Positions 54,968 through 63,226 of a stretch of DNA of 64,000 nt are shown here, in pieces. Numbering within the stretch: the stretch's first letter is position 1; every line of letters starts with the position of its first letter. Below the pieces are notes generated by a model. That model saw only the letters and a list, made by a program, of their open reading frames with translations. It was not told the DNA's origin and searched no databases. The translations under genes were made by a program, and so were the position numbers. The DNA is taken from the NCBI RefSeq assembly GCF_021631985.1, contig NZ_CP070225.1:5704001-5768000 (forward strand), written 5' to 3'. Source of the stretch: Sandaracinus amylolyticus. Its GTDB lineage: Bacteria > Myxococcota_A > Polyangia > Polyangiales > Sandaracinaceae.

Positions 54968-55345
54968 TCAGTCGCCGCGCGCCGGTCCCTTGCGACGCAG
55001 CGTCACGAGCGCCGGAGGCGGGCAGCACAACATCACGAGCGCGCGCGCTTCGGCGGTGATCGCCTCGAGCCGAGCGAGGAATCCCGGGCCGTCGACGTCG
55101 TAGATGCGCCGCCGGCCTTCCTTGCGCGCGCTCACCAGGCCCGCGTCGAGGAGCACCTTCAGATGACGCGACACGACCGATCGCTCGAGCGGGAGCGGGG
55201 CCGCGATCACGCCCGCTTCGGACGGCCCGTTCAGCAGGAGGAACTTGACGATCTCGACGCGCGCGGGCTCGGCGAGCGCCGAGAGAAGGCGCGAATCGAG
55301 CACCTTCACCAGCTCGCGCGCCGCGCGTTCGCGTTCCGTCGCCAC
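54968..55345 (-). CDS. ArsR-family winged-helix regulator (second copy)
   Basis: 125 residues from a GTG at 55345. The winged helix (about 12-85) reads LDSRLLSALAEPARVEIVKFL, then PLERSVVSRHLKVLLDAGLVSARKEGRRRIY. There is no CVC As-site in the recognition helix, but a C-terminal LCCPPP could bind a metal or metalloid. It heads an operon with a membrane protein and a BASS transporter. A 7+7 palindrome lies immediately upstream and overlaps the likely promoter, so it probably autoregulates. Confidence 0.88.
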   Translation of the reverse strand: MATERERAARELVKVLDSRLLSALAEPARVEIVKFLLLNGPSEAGVIAAPLPLERSVVSRHLKVLLDAGLVSARKEGRRRIYDVDGPGFLARLEAITAEARALVMLCCPPPALVTLRRKGPARGD

Positions 55346-55348
55346 GAT

Positions 55349-55368
55349 GCGTGTATGGCTCTACACGC
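55349..55368 (-). promoter_or_regulatory. Operator and promoter of the second ArsR-family gene
   Basis: GCGTGTA and TACACGC, a perfect inverted repeat with a six-base spacer, starts three bases before the GTG. On the minus strand TTGACC (-35) and CATACA (-10, weak) are 17 bases apart with the palindrome over the -10. Transcription would begin at or next to the GTG, so the message may be leaderless. Confidence 0.6.
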
Positions 55369-56128
55369 TTCGCCGGTCAAGACGCCGCGTCGGATGGTGC
55401 GCGCCGAGCACGCGGTGCTCGCGATCCCCGCGCAGGTGCCGCCGAATCGGCCCCACCCACGGAGCCAGCGCGAGACACGCGAGCGCCACGGGCCACCGGA
55501 CGAGCTCGAGCGGCCCCGGGAACGCGACGCAGCCCGTGCCGTGCGTACCGAGAGTCGGCGCGGTGGCGATCGCGACCGCCGCGAGCGCGAGCGCGAGCAG
55601 CGCGCGCCCCGATCGGCGTTCGAGCGCGCGGAGGGCCGCGGCGAGCGCAGCCGTGGCGAGGGCGACGTGGGGCGTCGGCCACACACGGCCGGTCACGCTC
55701 CCGAGACTGCCGGTCTCCGGCCACCACAGCAGCGTCGCGAACGCCAACGGAAGCAGCGCGCCTGCGATGGCCGCCGACACCGCGATGCGAGTCACCGCGG
55801 GCTCGTCGGACCGCCGGACCACCACCGCGAGCGGCGCGACGAGCACCACGGTCGCGGCGATGGCGAAGCACGACGCGAGGACGTCGCGGTCGGTCCACGT
55901 CGTCGCCGCGATGGGTAGCGGCAGCGCGGCGGCGACGGACGCGCGGACCACGGACCGCGTGCTGGTGAGGAAGGGCGCGAGCAGTGGCGCGCCGAGGACC
56001 ACGAACCAACCCGGAGCCTCGAGGACGATCGCGCCCGCCGACTCGAGCCCGTAGCGCGCGCACGACGCAGTGGCGAAGCACGCGGCGAGCAATGCGAGCA
56101 CCGCGAAGCGCAGGACGAGCATCGGCAT
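55361..56128 (-). CDS. Polytopic membrane protein, unknown function
   Basis: 255 residues from ATG 56128 (56122 also possible). Seven to eight hydrophobic helices, Ala/Leu/Val-rich, with short basic loops and a charged C-terminal tail (RRHLRGDREHRV). Starts with a signal-like helix (LVLRFAVLALLAACFATASC). No family was recognised. Its stop lies inside the palindrome of the next operon's promoter, so the two are tightly packed. No good ribosome site is visible, leaving the start uncertain; frame composition clearly fits a membrane protein. Confidence 0.65.
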   Translation of the reverse strand: MPMLVLRFAVLALLAACFATASCARYGLESAGAIVLEAPGWFVVLGAPLLAPFLTSTRSVVRASVAAALPLPIAATTWTDRDVLASCFAIAATVVLVAPLAVVVRRSDEPAVTRIAVSAAIAGALLPLAFATLLWWPETGSLGSVTGRVWPTPHVALATAALAAALRALERRSGRALLALALAAVAIATAPTLGTHGTGCVAFPGPLELVRWPVALACLALAPWVGPIRRHLRGDREHRVLGAHHPTRRLDRRSV

Positions 56129-56228
56129 CACGGTGCGACCGCGCGGCCGCGTCGAGGTTCCGAGCCATGCGCTCGCGACGTCGACGAGCCGCGCGCTCGT
56201 CGTGAATCGGTCGGGATGACGAGCGTGA

Positions 56229-57026
56229 CTACACGTCGAGCACCGCGGCGAGCGCTGGCGCGCCGTACTCCGCGCCGCCGGTGTGGACCCGCAGATTCCC
56301 GCGAATCTGCGCGACTCCCGAGGAGTGCGTGTGCCCGCAGAGGACGGTGAACGTGCAGCTCGGGTGGCGCTCCGCGAGCTCGAGGAGCGCATCTCCCATC
56401 GCCTGGCACGCGAAGAACGGGAGCCAGTCGGGTGCCGACATCGCGCCCTCGTGCCAGCTCGCTTCGGGAAACGGCGGGACGTGCGTCGCGACCACGCAGT
56501 GCTGTATGCCCTGCATCGCAGTCGCGCCGGTATGCGCGCGCAGCGACGCCGCGGCCTCGTCGCCCAGCGCCTCGAGCCGAGCGCGCAACACGTCGCGCGA
56601 GAGGCCGGTGAGCTCGCGGATCAAGAGATGATCGTTGAGCCAGATCTCCGAGCGCTCGTAGTCGCCGGCGCGCCCATCGCCCCAGCCGTCGTGCCCGACG
56701 AGCAGCGTGGTCGGCCCGAGCCTGATCGCACCGATCGCAGGCAGCCATCGCAGCCATCGCGAGGCGCTGCTCAGCGCAGTCATCTCGGCGCGCACTCGTT
56801 CGATGCTGCCGTGATAGAAGTCGTGATTGCCGAGCACGAAGTAGATCGGCCGCTCGATCACCGACGCGATCTGCTCGAGCAGCGGTGAGAGCGAGCCCGC
56901 CTCCGCGATGTCGCCGGTGAGCACGACACACTCGCCGCCGCTCTGGGCGAGCGCGCGCGCGAACCTCGTGACGCCCGTCGCATCCAGGAAGTCGAGGTGG
57001 ACGTCCGTGGCCCAGGCGATGCGCAT
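56229..57026 (-). CDS. Calcineurin-like metallophosphoesterase
   Basis: 265 residues. Two-metal phosphoesterase with complete ligand set: ATDVHLDF (Asp, His), LTGDIAEAG (Asp), LGNHDFYHG (Asn, His), THVPPFPEA (His) and CGHTHSSG (His, His). It resembles cytosolic phosphoesterases acting on nucleotides or phosphoproteins. ATG 57026 follows the FG-GAP gene stop by ten bases; GAAGG lies directly against it, so spacing is tight. Part of a minus-strand string with two large secreted proteins upstream; a functional link is not evident. Confidence 0.9.
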   Translation of the reverse strand: MRIAWATDVHLDFLDATGVTRFARALAQSGGECVVLTGDIAEAGSLSPLLEQIASVIERPIYFVLGNHDFYHGSIERVRAEMTALSSASRWLRWLPAIGAIRLGPTTLLVGHDGWGDGRAGDYERSEIWLNDHLLIRELTGLSRDVLRARLEALGDEAAASLRAHTGATAMQGIQHCVVATHVPPFPEASWHEGAMSAPDWLPFFACQAMGDALLELAERHPSCTFTVLCGHTHSSGVAQIRGNLRVHTGGAEYGAPALAAVLDV

Positions 57027-57036
57027 CCTTCGCCCG

Positions 57037-59193
57037 TCAGTACACCGACGTGCCGAACTGGCCATCTGCCGGCGCCGCGAGCGCTGTCGCCCACGACGTC
57101 GCGAGACCGGCGCCGTCTCCGCGGTACACGTATGCCGCGCCGAGCGACATCGCCGTTCCCGGCGCGCCGACGATGACGTCGCCGTCGCCGTCGCCGTCGA
57201 GATCGCCTGTGCCGGCGAGGGCTGTGCCGAACCCTGCGGACGTGGCCTCGGTGATCTCCGCCGCAGCGGGGCTCGCGGGGCCGCTCGCGCCGCTCACGAA
57301 GAGGTACGCCGTGCCGGTGCTCGGAACGCCGACCAGCAGGTCGCCGTCGCCGTCGCCATCCACGTCGCCTGCGCCGGCGACTCCGCACGGCCTGCCCGAC
57401 ACGACGACGCGACTCAGCGAGGTCGTGAAGATTCCGCCGCTCCGGCCGCGATAGGTCCGAGCCGCACACGAGGCCGGGACCGCGTCTTCTTCCGTGACGA
57501 CGAGGTCCGGGTAGCCGTCGACCGGCGCGGTGTCGCCCATGTTCGCGAGCGAGCGACCGAACCAGCCATTGTCGCCGGCCGGCGGAGTGAGCGTCACCGC
57601 GGGCACCGTCGCGAGGCCGAGCGCGCTGCCGAAGAACACGTACACGCGCCCGGTGTCGGCGCTCTCCAACGGCGCGCCGATGGCGAGATCGGAATAGCCG
57701 TCCGCGTTCCAGTCGCCGCTCGCGATCCCCGTTCCGAACCGGCCGGCGACCCGCGGCCCGCTCAGAGCGACGGCGGGCGTCGTCGCGAGACCCACCGCGC
57801 CGCCGAGGTACACGTACACGGCTCCTCGGGTCGACAGCACGCTCGGCGCGGCGATCGCGACGTCGCAGTAGCCGTCGCCGTTCACATCGCCCGCGCTCAG
57901 CACCCGCGATCCGAAGAACCCGCCGGCTCCGTCGGGGCCCACGAGGTCGGTCGCGGCGCTCACCGACAGCCCCGACGGTCCGCCGAGGTACACGTGCGCC
58001 GCGCCGGTGTTCGCGCTCACCCCGTCCGCGCCGATCACGACATCGGCGAATCCATCGCCGTTCACGTCGCCGGCGCTCGCGACCGCGACACCGAAGTGCC
58101 CACCGGCTCCGTCCGGGCTCGCGAGGGTCGTCGTCGGATCGGGCGTACGGGCCAGCCCCCCCGCGCGCCCGGCGAAGAGATAGGCGGCACCGACGAACAT
58201 CCTCGTCGCGGGATCGGTCGCGCCGGGAGCTCCGACGAGGACGTCCGGATGTCCGTCGCCGTTCGCGTCGAGCGTCGTGCCCCACGAGTTGTCGATCGTC
58301 GCCCCCGTCGCGCCGCGAACGAGCTGCCACGTCGGGCTCGGGGCGGTGCCGGTCGCGGATCCGACGCGGCCTCGCAGTCGCCAGAAGACGACGCCGGCCG
58401 GCAGATCGCTCCTCGGCGCCGCGCTGGTGCCGGTCGCGTCGAGTGTCTCGAGGACCGTCGTGCACGCGCGGTCCCGACAGATCTCGACGCGCGCGCCGTC
58501 GGTGCCGGGCGCGAGGCTCCAGCGCAGCGTGGGTCGTCGCGAGCTGACCGTCGCGGTCGACAGCGGCGCGATCGGGCGCGGCGCAGGGACGTCGCACTCC
58601 GTCCCGACGAGCGTGTATCCCGAGTCGCACGCGAACCCGCAGGTGACCCCATCGCAGCTCGACGTCGCGTGCGCGGGCGCAGGACACGGCGTGCAGCTCG
58701 TCCCGCACGACGCCGGAGACGTGTCGGCCGCGCAGTCGTCGCCGCATGCGTGGTAGCCCGGGTCGCACGCGCTGACGACGCACGCGCCCGACACGCAGCT
58801 GCTCGCCCCGTGCGCGATCGCGCAGCTCTCGCTCGCGGCAGGCTCCTCGTCGGTCGAGCCGTCGCAATCGTCGTCGCGCGTGTCGCAGGTCTCGGCAGCG
58901 TCCGGGTGCCGGCTCGCATCGGAGTCGTCGCAGTCGTCGCCCCCGCAGACGCTCGATCCGTGGCCGTCTCCGTCGGCGTCGCAGTCGAACGCGTCGACGT
59001 CGGAAGCGTCGACGAGCTCCGCGTCGGCGGCGGTGGTCGCGTCGCTCGACGCCGTGTCGGCGTCGACCGGGCCCATCGCGTCCGGGGAGGACGCGTCGTG
59101 GTCGGCGGTGGGCTCGGCGCACGCGCCGATCACGACCAGGAACGCTGCAATCCACGGGTGGCGCTCGCGGCGCCCGCTCGGTCCAGCCGTCAT
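57037..59193 (-). CDS. FG-GAP repeat (integrin-like) lipoprotein with DCD domain
   Basis: 718 residues. Exported lipoprotein (lipobox VIGAC). Residues about 30-75 form an Asp/Ala/Ser linker. Next come MopE-like calcium motifs (DCDADGDGHGSS, DDCDDSDASRHPDAAETCDTRDDDCDG) and a Cys-rich segment to about 205. A short fibronectin-like stretch precedes seven FG-GAP blades (about 300-718) with Ca2+ loops such as DANGDGHPDVLVG, DVNGDGFADVVIG, DWNADGYSDLAIG. It is probably a seven-bladed beta-propeller at the cell surface that binds partners or polysaccharide. Ten bases after the next gene's stop, in one series. Confidence 0.92.
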   Translation of the reverse strand: MTAGPSGRRERHPWIAAFLVVIGACAEPTADHDASSPDAMGPVDADTASSDATTAADAELVDASDVDAFDCDADGDGHGSSVCGGDDCDDSDASRHPDAAETCDTRDDDCDGSTDEEPAASESCAIAHGASSCVSGACVVSACDPGYHACGDDCAADTSPASCGTSCTPCPAPAHATSSCDGVTCGFACDSGYTLVGTECDVPAPRPIAPLSTATVSSRRPTLRWSLAPGTDGARVEICRDRACTTVLETLDATGTSAAPRSDLPAGVVFWRLRGRVGSATGTAPSPTWQLVRGATGATIDNSWGTTLDANGDGHPDVLVGAPGATDPATRMFVGAAYLFAGRAGGLARTPDPTTTLASPDGAGGHFGVAVASAGDVNGDGFADVVIGADGVSANTGAAHVYLGGPSGLSVSAATDLVGPDGAGGFFGSRVLSAGDVNGDGYCDVAIAAPSVLSTRGAVYVYLGGAVGLATTPAVALSGPRVAGRFGTGIASGDWNADGYSDLAIGAPLESADTGRVYVFFGSALGLATVPAVTLTPPAGDNGWFGRSLANMGDTAPVDGYPDLVVTEEDAVPASCAARTYRGRSGGIFTTSLSRVVVSGRPCGVAGAGDVDGDGDGDLLVGVPSTGTAYLFVSGASGPASPAAAEITEATSAGFGTALAGTGDLDGDGDGDVIVGAPGTAMSLGAAYVYRGDGAGLATSWATALAAPADGQFGTSVY

Positions 59194-59203
59194 CGATGCG
59201 TCC

Positions 59204-61138
59204 TCACGGTGAAGGGTTGGCGACCGCGACGAATCCGTCGGTCCCGCCGGTGGTCAGGAGCTCGCCGCCGCTCCCGAACGAGACGCCCCGCCGGAACGAG
59301 CCCACGAAATACAGCGCGCCGCCCGCTGCGGTGACGGCTCTCCCGGAATCGGAGTCCGCCTCGCCGTACTGGTTGGCCCACACGAACGCGCCGCCCGCAG
59401 CGTCGTAGCTCGCGAGGAACGCATCGGTGTACGGCATGCCGAGCGCGTAGCAGCACGCGGAGAGCTGCACGCCGCCGCCGAAGTCGGTGAGGCCGTCGAA
59501 CGACCCGGTCAGCGTCAGCACCCCGGTCGTGCGGTCCAGCGTGCCGCCCCAGACGTCCTCCCGAGACCCGCTCCCGGCGCGACGCGACCATCGATGCGCG
59601 CCGGTGGATGCGTCGAAGCCCGCGACCACGATGTCGGTCAGCCCCGCGCTGCTCAAGGCGCCGCCGCCGACGTCGATGCTCGTGTCGAACGAGCCCATCA
59701 GATAGAGCGCGTCGCTGCCGTTCGAGGCGATCCGAGTGCCGCTGCAATCGCCCGCGGAGAGCCGCGCCCAGCGGTACGCACCCGTCGGGTCGTAGCTCGC
59801 GATCCACAGCCGAGGAGACGCCGTCCCGGGCGACGGTCCCGCTCCGAGATCCGCGTGGTACGTGGTGCTCCCCGCGACGTACACGTTGCCCGCATCGTCC
59901 GAGGTGATCGCCTGGGGCCGGCCGGCGGTGAACGCTCTCGACCAGCGATGCGCGCCCGTCGCGCCGTCGTAGGCGGCGACGAACGCTCCGTACCCCGTCA
60001 TCGCCGCGGTCACGGGGCCGCCGCCCAGGTCGTACGTGCCCTCGAGCTCGCCGGTGACGAGGACGGTCCCCGTCGGGTCGGTGGCGATCGCACGGATCAC
60101 GACGTCGGCGCTCGCGGTCGTGTCGACGTCGAGGGTCCAGCCGGGCGCTCCGGTCACGGCGTCGTAGCTCGCGACGAGCACCGCGCGCGAACCGACGGAG
60201 ACGCGGCCGGCTGCGAACACGCGGTCGGCGGCCACGGCGATCCCGCTCATCATGCCCGACACGCCGGTCCGGACGACGGCGATGTCGCGCGACCAGCGAT
60301 GCGTGCCCGTCGCGTCGTAGCTCGCGAGGTAGTAGTTCGTGCCGGACGCGGACGCGGTGACCGGGCCGCCTCCGAGATCGACCGGCGGCGTGTACACGCC
60401 CGCCACGTAGGCGTTCCCGGCGAGGTCGGCGTCGATCCAGGCCGCGGAATCGTTGCCCGTCCCTCCCAGACGACGCGACCAGACGAAGCGCGGGCGGCAG
60501 ACGCCCTCACGACACGCCTCGCCGTCACCACACGCCACCCCGCAGCCACCGCAGTTCGCGGGGTCGGCTGCGGTGGCGACCTCGCACCCGTCGCCGCGGA
60601 AGTCGTTGCAGTCGGCGGAGCCCGTCGGACACGCGATGCCGCACGCGCGATCGATGCACGCGCCGGGCAGGCCTGCGCCGGGAGGGCAGACGGTCCCGCA
60701 CGCGCCGCAGTTCGACGGATCTGCGGCGAGCGAGGTCTCGCATCCGTTCGTCGCGTTCGCGTCGCAGTCGGCCCAACCCGCGTCGCACACGAACGAGCAG
60801 CTCGAGCCGCGGCACGTCGGGCTCGCGTGATCGCGCGACGGGCACGCCTCGTCGCAGGCGCCGCAATGCGCGGGGTCGTTGCGGGTGTCGGCGCAGGCGG
60901 CACCGCACATCGTCTCGCCGGGCCCGCATCCCGGCGCCGCGTCGGGCGCGATGCGCGCGTCGAGAAGCGTCGGCGCGTCGTGCGACGGCTCGGATGCGTC
61001 GTGCGACGGCTCGGATGCGTCGATCGATGGCTGCGCGTCCGAGGGGCGGTCTCCCGCGTCGATGAATCCGTCCCCTTCCGACGCGCAGCCAATCGACGCC
61101 CAGAGCGTCACTCCAATCATCAGCGTGGCTGGGCGCAT
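59204..61138 (-). CDS. Cys-rich lipoprotein with SBBP-type beta-propeller
   Basis: 644 residues from ATG 61138 (GGAGG upstream). Lipobox ASIGC, Asp/Ser/Ala linker with a tandem SEPSHDA pair, then a Cys-rich domain of about 120 residues made of units like NDPAHCGACDEACP, DPSNCGACGTVCPPG and DPANCGGCGVACG. From about 215 a beta-propeller of repeating YLASYDATGTHRWSR and AGVYTPPVDLGGGPV type units fills the rest. Such proteins are common in Myxococcota and are probably surface-exposed; no ligand is known. It precedes the FG-GAP lipoprotein and shares its overall plan. Confidence 0.9.
   Translation of the reverse strand: MRPATLMIGVTLWASIGCASEGDGFIDAGDRPSDAQPSIDASEPSHDASEPSHDAPTLLDARIAPDAAPGCGPGETMCGAACADTRNDPAHCGACDEACPSRDHASPTCRGSSCSFVCDAGWADCDANATNGCETSLAADPSNCGACGTVCPPGAGLPGACIDRACGIACPTGSADCNDFRGDGCEVATAADPANCGGCGVACGDGEACREGVCRPRFVWSRRLGGTGNDSAAWIDADLAGNAYVAGVYTPPVDLGGGPVTASASGTNYYLASYDATGTHRWSRDIAVVRTGVSGMMSGIAVAADRVFAAGRVSVGSRAVLVASYDAVTGAPGWTLDVDTTASADVVIRAIATDPTGTVLVTGELEGTYDLGGGPVTAAMTGYGAFVAAYDGATGAHRWSRAFTAGRPQAITSDDAGNVYVAGSTTYHADLGAGPSPGTASPRLWIASYDPTGAYRWARLSAGDCSGTRIASNGSDALYLMGSFDTSIDVGGGALSSAGLTDIVVAGFDASTGAHRWSRRAGSGSREDVWGGTLDRTTGVLTLTGSFDGLTDFGGGVQLSACCYALGMPYTDAFLASYDAAGGAFVWANQYGEADSDSGRAVTAAGGALYFVGSFRRGVSFGSGGELLTTGGTDGFVAVANPSP
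60977..61018. repeat. 21-bp direct duplication
   Basis: Two adjacent copies of a 21-base unit (tcgtgcgacggctcggatgcg) in the linker of the propeller lipoprotein, giving the repeated SEPSHDA heptad. Bounds are accurate to a few bases. Confidence 0.8.
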
Positions 61139-61325
61139 CGGACCTCCGGCTGGACGACTCTCGGCGGCGCGCCGAGTCGTGTCAACGGCGCCCACCGATC
61201 GTCTCGCCGCTCGAGCGCACCGAGCCCGTGACGACCCTCGATCGAGTGGCGCCCACCGAGGCGGAGTCGAGGAGTCATGTCGGTCTCCGAGAACGAACGA
61301 GGCGCGGATCACTCCGCGCCTCACG

Positions 61326-62173
61326 TCACGACGTGAACGGACCACCACCGTTGATCGGGCCGGGCGTCGGGATCGGCGTGACCGGCGTCCCCGGCTCGGT
61401 CGGGGTGACGACGTCGTTCCGGCTGCCGCGGCGGCGGCCCGACCAGAGCGAGGGCGCGATGCTGTCCGCGTCGTCGTCCCACCAGCGCACGTAGGTGAGC
61501 ATGCGGCGGACCTCGCCGTAGGTTCTCACGAGCAAGCTGATCGCGCGAGTACGCAGCTCGGCCGCGGGAAGGCGCGTCGAGCCCTGCTCACGCTCGTTGA
61601 GGCGCTGGAGCATCGTCTGCGCCTTCTTCTCGACGCGCTCGAGATCGTCGACGGTGAGCGGCGTCTTGCCGCGCACCGCGCTCCAGTGCTCGCGAAGCAA
61701 CGAAACGATCACCAGCGTGCTGGTCACGAGCGTGCGATAGCCCTGCACCGGGCGGCCCGCCTCGACGCGCGCGCGCTCGATCAGCTTGCGGTTCGCGAGC
61801 GACTCGGCGTCGGTGAAGACGAGCGTGTGCTCCTCGCCGAGATCGGCGGCCATGCCGGCGAGATCGGACATCGCGTCCGACGCGGTGAGCTCGATGTTCG
61901 CCTGCACGGTCGCGTAGGCCACGACGGGAAGCTCGTCGCGATCGCGAGCCCCTCCACGCCGAAGCGCTCGAGGATCGAACCGCGCAGGGTCGCGATGCGC
62001 GGGAGGCTGCCGATCACGACTCCCGCGGCGGTCGAGGGGTCGAGCCCGGGCAGGCGCAGCATCTCCGCAGCGGGCATCCGCTCCAGGAGCTCGCGCTTGG
62101 TCTCGAGCGCTTCCTTCGGCGTCAACGAGTCGGTGGGGGTGGACGGGGTGTCGGTACGGGGCCTGGCGGGCAC
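61326..62173 (-). pseudogene. Unknown helical protein, frameshifted
   Basis: About 280 residues if read through one frameshift. The N-terminal part starts at GTG 62173 (GGAG at eight bases) and reads PARPRTDTPSTPTDSL, then helices (ALETKRELLERMPAAEMLRLPG). After ...IATSFP the sense moves to another frame near 61926 as VVAYATVQANIELTASD and continues with helical, charged sequence (LREHWSAVRGK, TMLQRLNEREQ) and a Pro/Gly/Thr tail. One missing base at the CCC run restores a single frame. No family was recognised. The upstream part of the same frame (to 62464) is the 42-bp array and not gene. The 187 bases after it show no gene. Confidence 0.65.
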
Positions 62174-62263
62174 GGTCGCGCTCCTTCGCTTCTTCGCGCT
62201 CTCGTGCGCGAGTGCCCGGTCATCGGAAGGAGCGGTGCGCCGTTGCGTCGGAACCGCGCGTGA

Positions 62264-62530
62264 AATGCGCGAAAGGCGCGATTGGGTCTCCGCGACCCCA
62301 AAGCCCGATTTTGAAATCAGAAATCGGGTCAGCGCGACCCCATTGGTCGATTCTGAAATCGGAAACCGGGTCAGCGCGACCCCATGAGTCGATTCTGAAA
62401 TCAGAAATCGGGTCGGCGTGACCCCATAGGTCGATTTTGGAATCGATCGCGCCGACTCGCTCACGGCCTGGGCGATTCTGAAATCCCACAGCCGGTCAGC
62501 GTCCCCAACAGGTCGATTCTGATCGATGAG
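62264..62530. repeat. 42-bp tandem repeat array with internal palindrome
   Basis: Four well-matched units start at 62306, 62348, 62390 and 62432. Two degenerate units at 62473 and 62514 are 41 bases apart, and a worn unit precedes the first. The core reads cgattctgaaatcag followed by a GGGTC-rich half; TCTGA-AA-TCAGA is a small palindrome at the head of each unit. No spacers separate the copies, and it lies in a non-coding gap between two minus-strand genes. Confidence 0.9.
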
Positions 62531-62620
62531 CGTGCGTCGACGCGCGGCGGTCGAGCCAATCGATCGTCGTACCCGGTGAGCGGCTCCCGACCGAGAGCCC
62601 TGCCATCGTCCGACATTCGT

Positions 62621-63079
62621 CTAGCCCTCGTCGAGCGTGAGCGTGAGCAGCGTGGGATCCTCGGCCAGCTGAACCAGCAGCGTGCGCGCGACCTCGATGC
62701 GCACGTCCGGTGGCGCGACTGCGGCAGCCCATTGCACGAGTGACGCGACGTTCGAGCCGGTGCTCGCGAAGTCGAGGCACGCCACGACGCTCGCGAGCTC
62801 GTACGGCACTCCGAGCACGCAGGAGGCACCGGCGCGAACGGCCGCTTCCGCGATCGACGGCGGCCCGCTCATCACGACCGGCAAGCCCCACGACCGCTCG
62901 CGCGGAGCGGACGCGACGGACGCGAAGTCGACCCACAGCACGTCGTAACGCGTCGCGGCGAGCTTCTCGAGGGTTTCCCCCGCGCTCGTCGCCACGTGCA
63001 CGTCGTACCGGTGCGCGAGCGCGAGCGCGCTCGCCATCGCGCGCTCGCGATCCGTCTCGAACAGGAGAACGCGCCTCAC
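62621..63079 (-). CDS. Receiver-like protein lacking the conserved lysine
   Basis: 152 residues from a GTG at 63079. The first 105 residues resemble a CheY-type receiver: RRVLLFETDRERA for strand 1 and acidic pocket, YDVLWVDF with the phospho-acceptor position Asp51, LPVVMSG with Ser71, and VLGVPYEL where receivers have a Lys followed by Pro. Here that Lys is Val91, so switching by phosphorylation may be altered. A 45-residue helical extension follows, ending in LLTLTLDEG. No kinase partner is adjacent. An upstream in-frame extension to 63151 lies across the small membrane peptide gene. Confidence 0.7.
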   Translation of the reverse strand: MRRVLLFETDRERAMASALALAHRYDVHVATSAGETLEKLAATRYDVLWVDFASVASAPRERSWGLPVVMSGPPSIAEAAVRAGASCVLGVPYELASVVACLDFASTGSNVASLVQWAAAVAPPDVRIEVARTLLVQLAEDPTLLTLTLDEG

Positions 63080-63084
63080 GCTTC

Positions 63085-63213
63085 TCAGCGCGTGAGCATC
63101 CCCAGCACGATCGCGCCCACGAAGAGCGCGCCGATGATGACCAAGAACCAACCGGCGCCACCCGGTGCGGCCGGCGGAGCACCGCTCGAGCCACGCGCAT
63201 CGTTCTTCCTCAT
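63085..63213 (-). CDS. Small single-helix membrane protein, 42 residues
   Basis: ATG at 63213 with GGGGAGA at about nine bases, TGA at 63085. A polar Gly/Ser/Pro-rich N terminus (RKNDARGSSGAPPAAP) is followed by one hydrophobic helix (WFLVIIGALFVGAIVLGML) and a Thr-Arg end. It lies between the antiporter stop (63227) and the receiver-like gene (63079) with gaps of 13 and five bases, so all three may be cotranscribed. No family recognised. Confidence 0.7.
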   Translation of the reverse strand: MRKNDARGSSGAPPAAPGGAGWFLVIIGALFVGAIVLGMLTR

Positions 63214-63226
63214 CGCGTTCTCCCCT

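Noticed and set aside
61900-61940. Programmed frameshift in the unknown gene
   Set aside because: TTCCCG is not a good slippery site and no downstream structure stands out. An indel at the CCC run is more likely.
62264-62530. CRISPR array
   Set aside because: The 42-bp units are directly adjacent with no spacers, and no cas genes are present.
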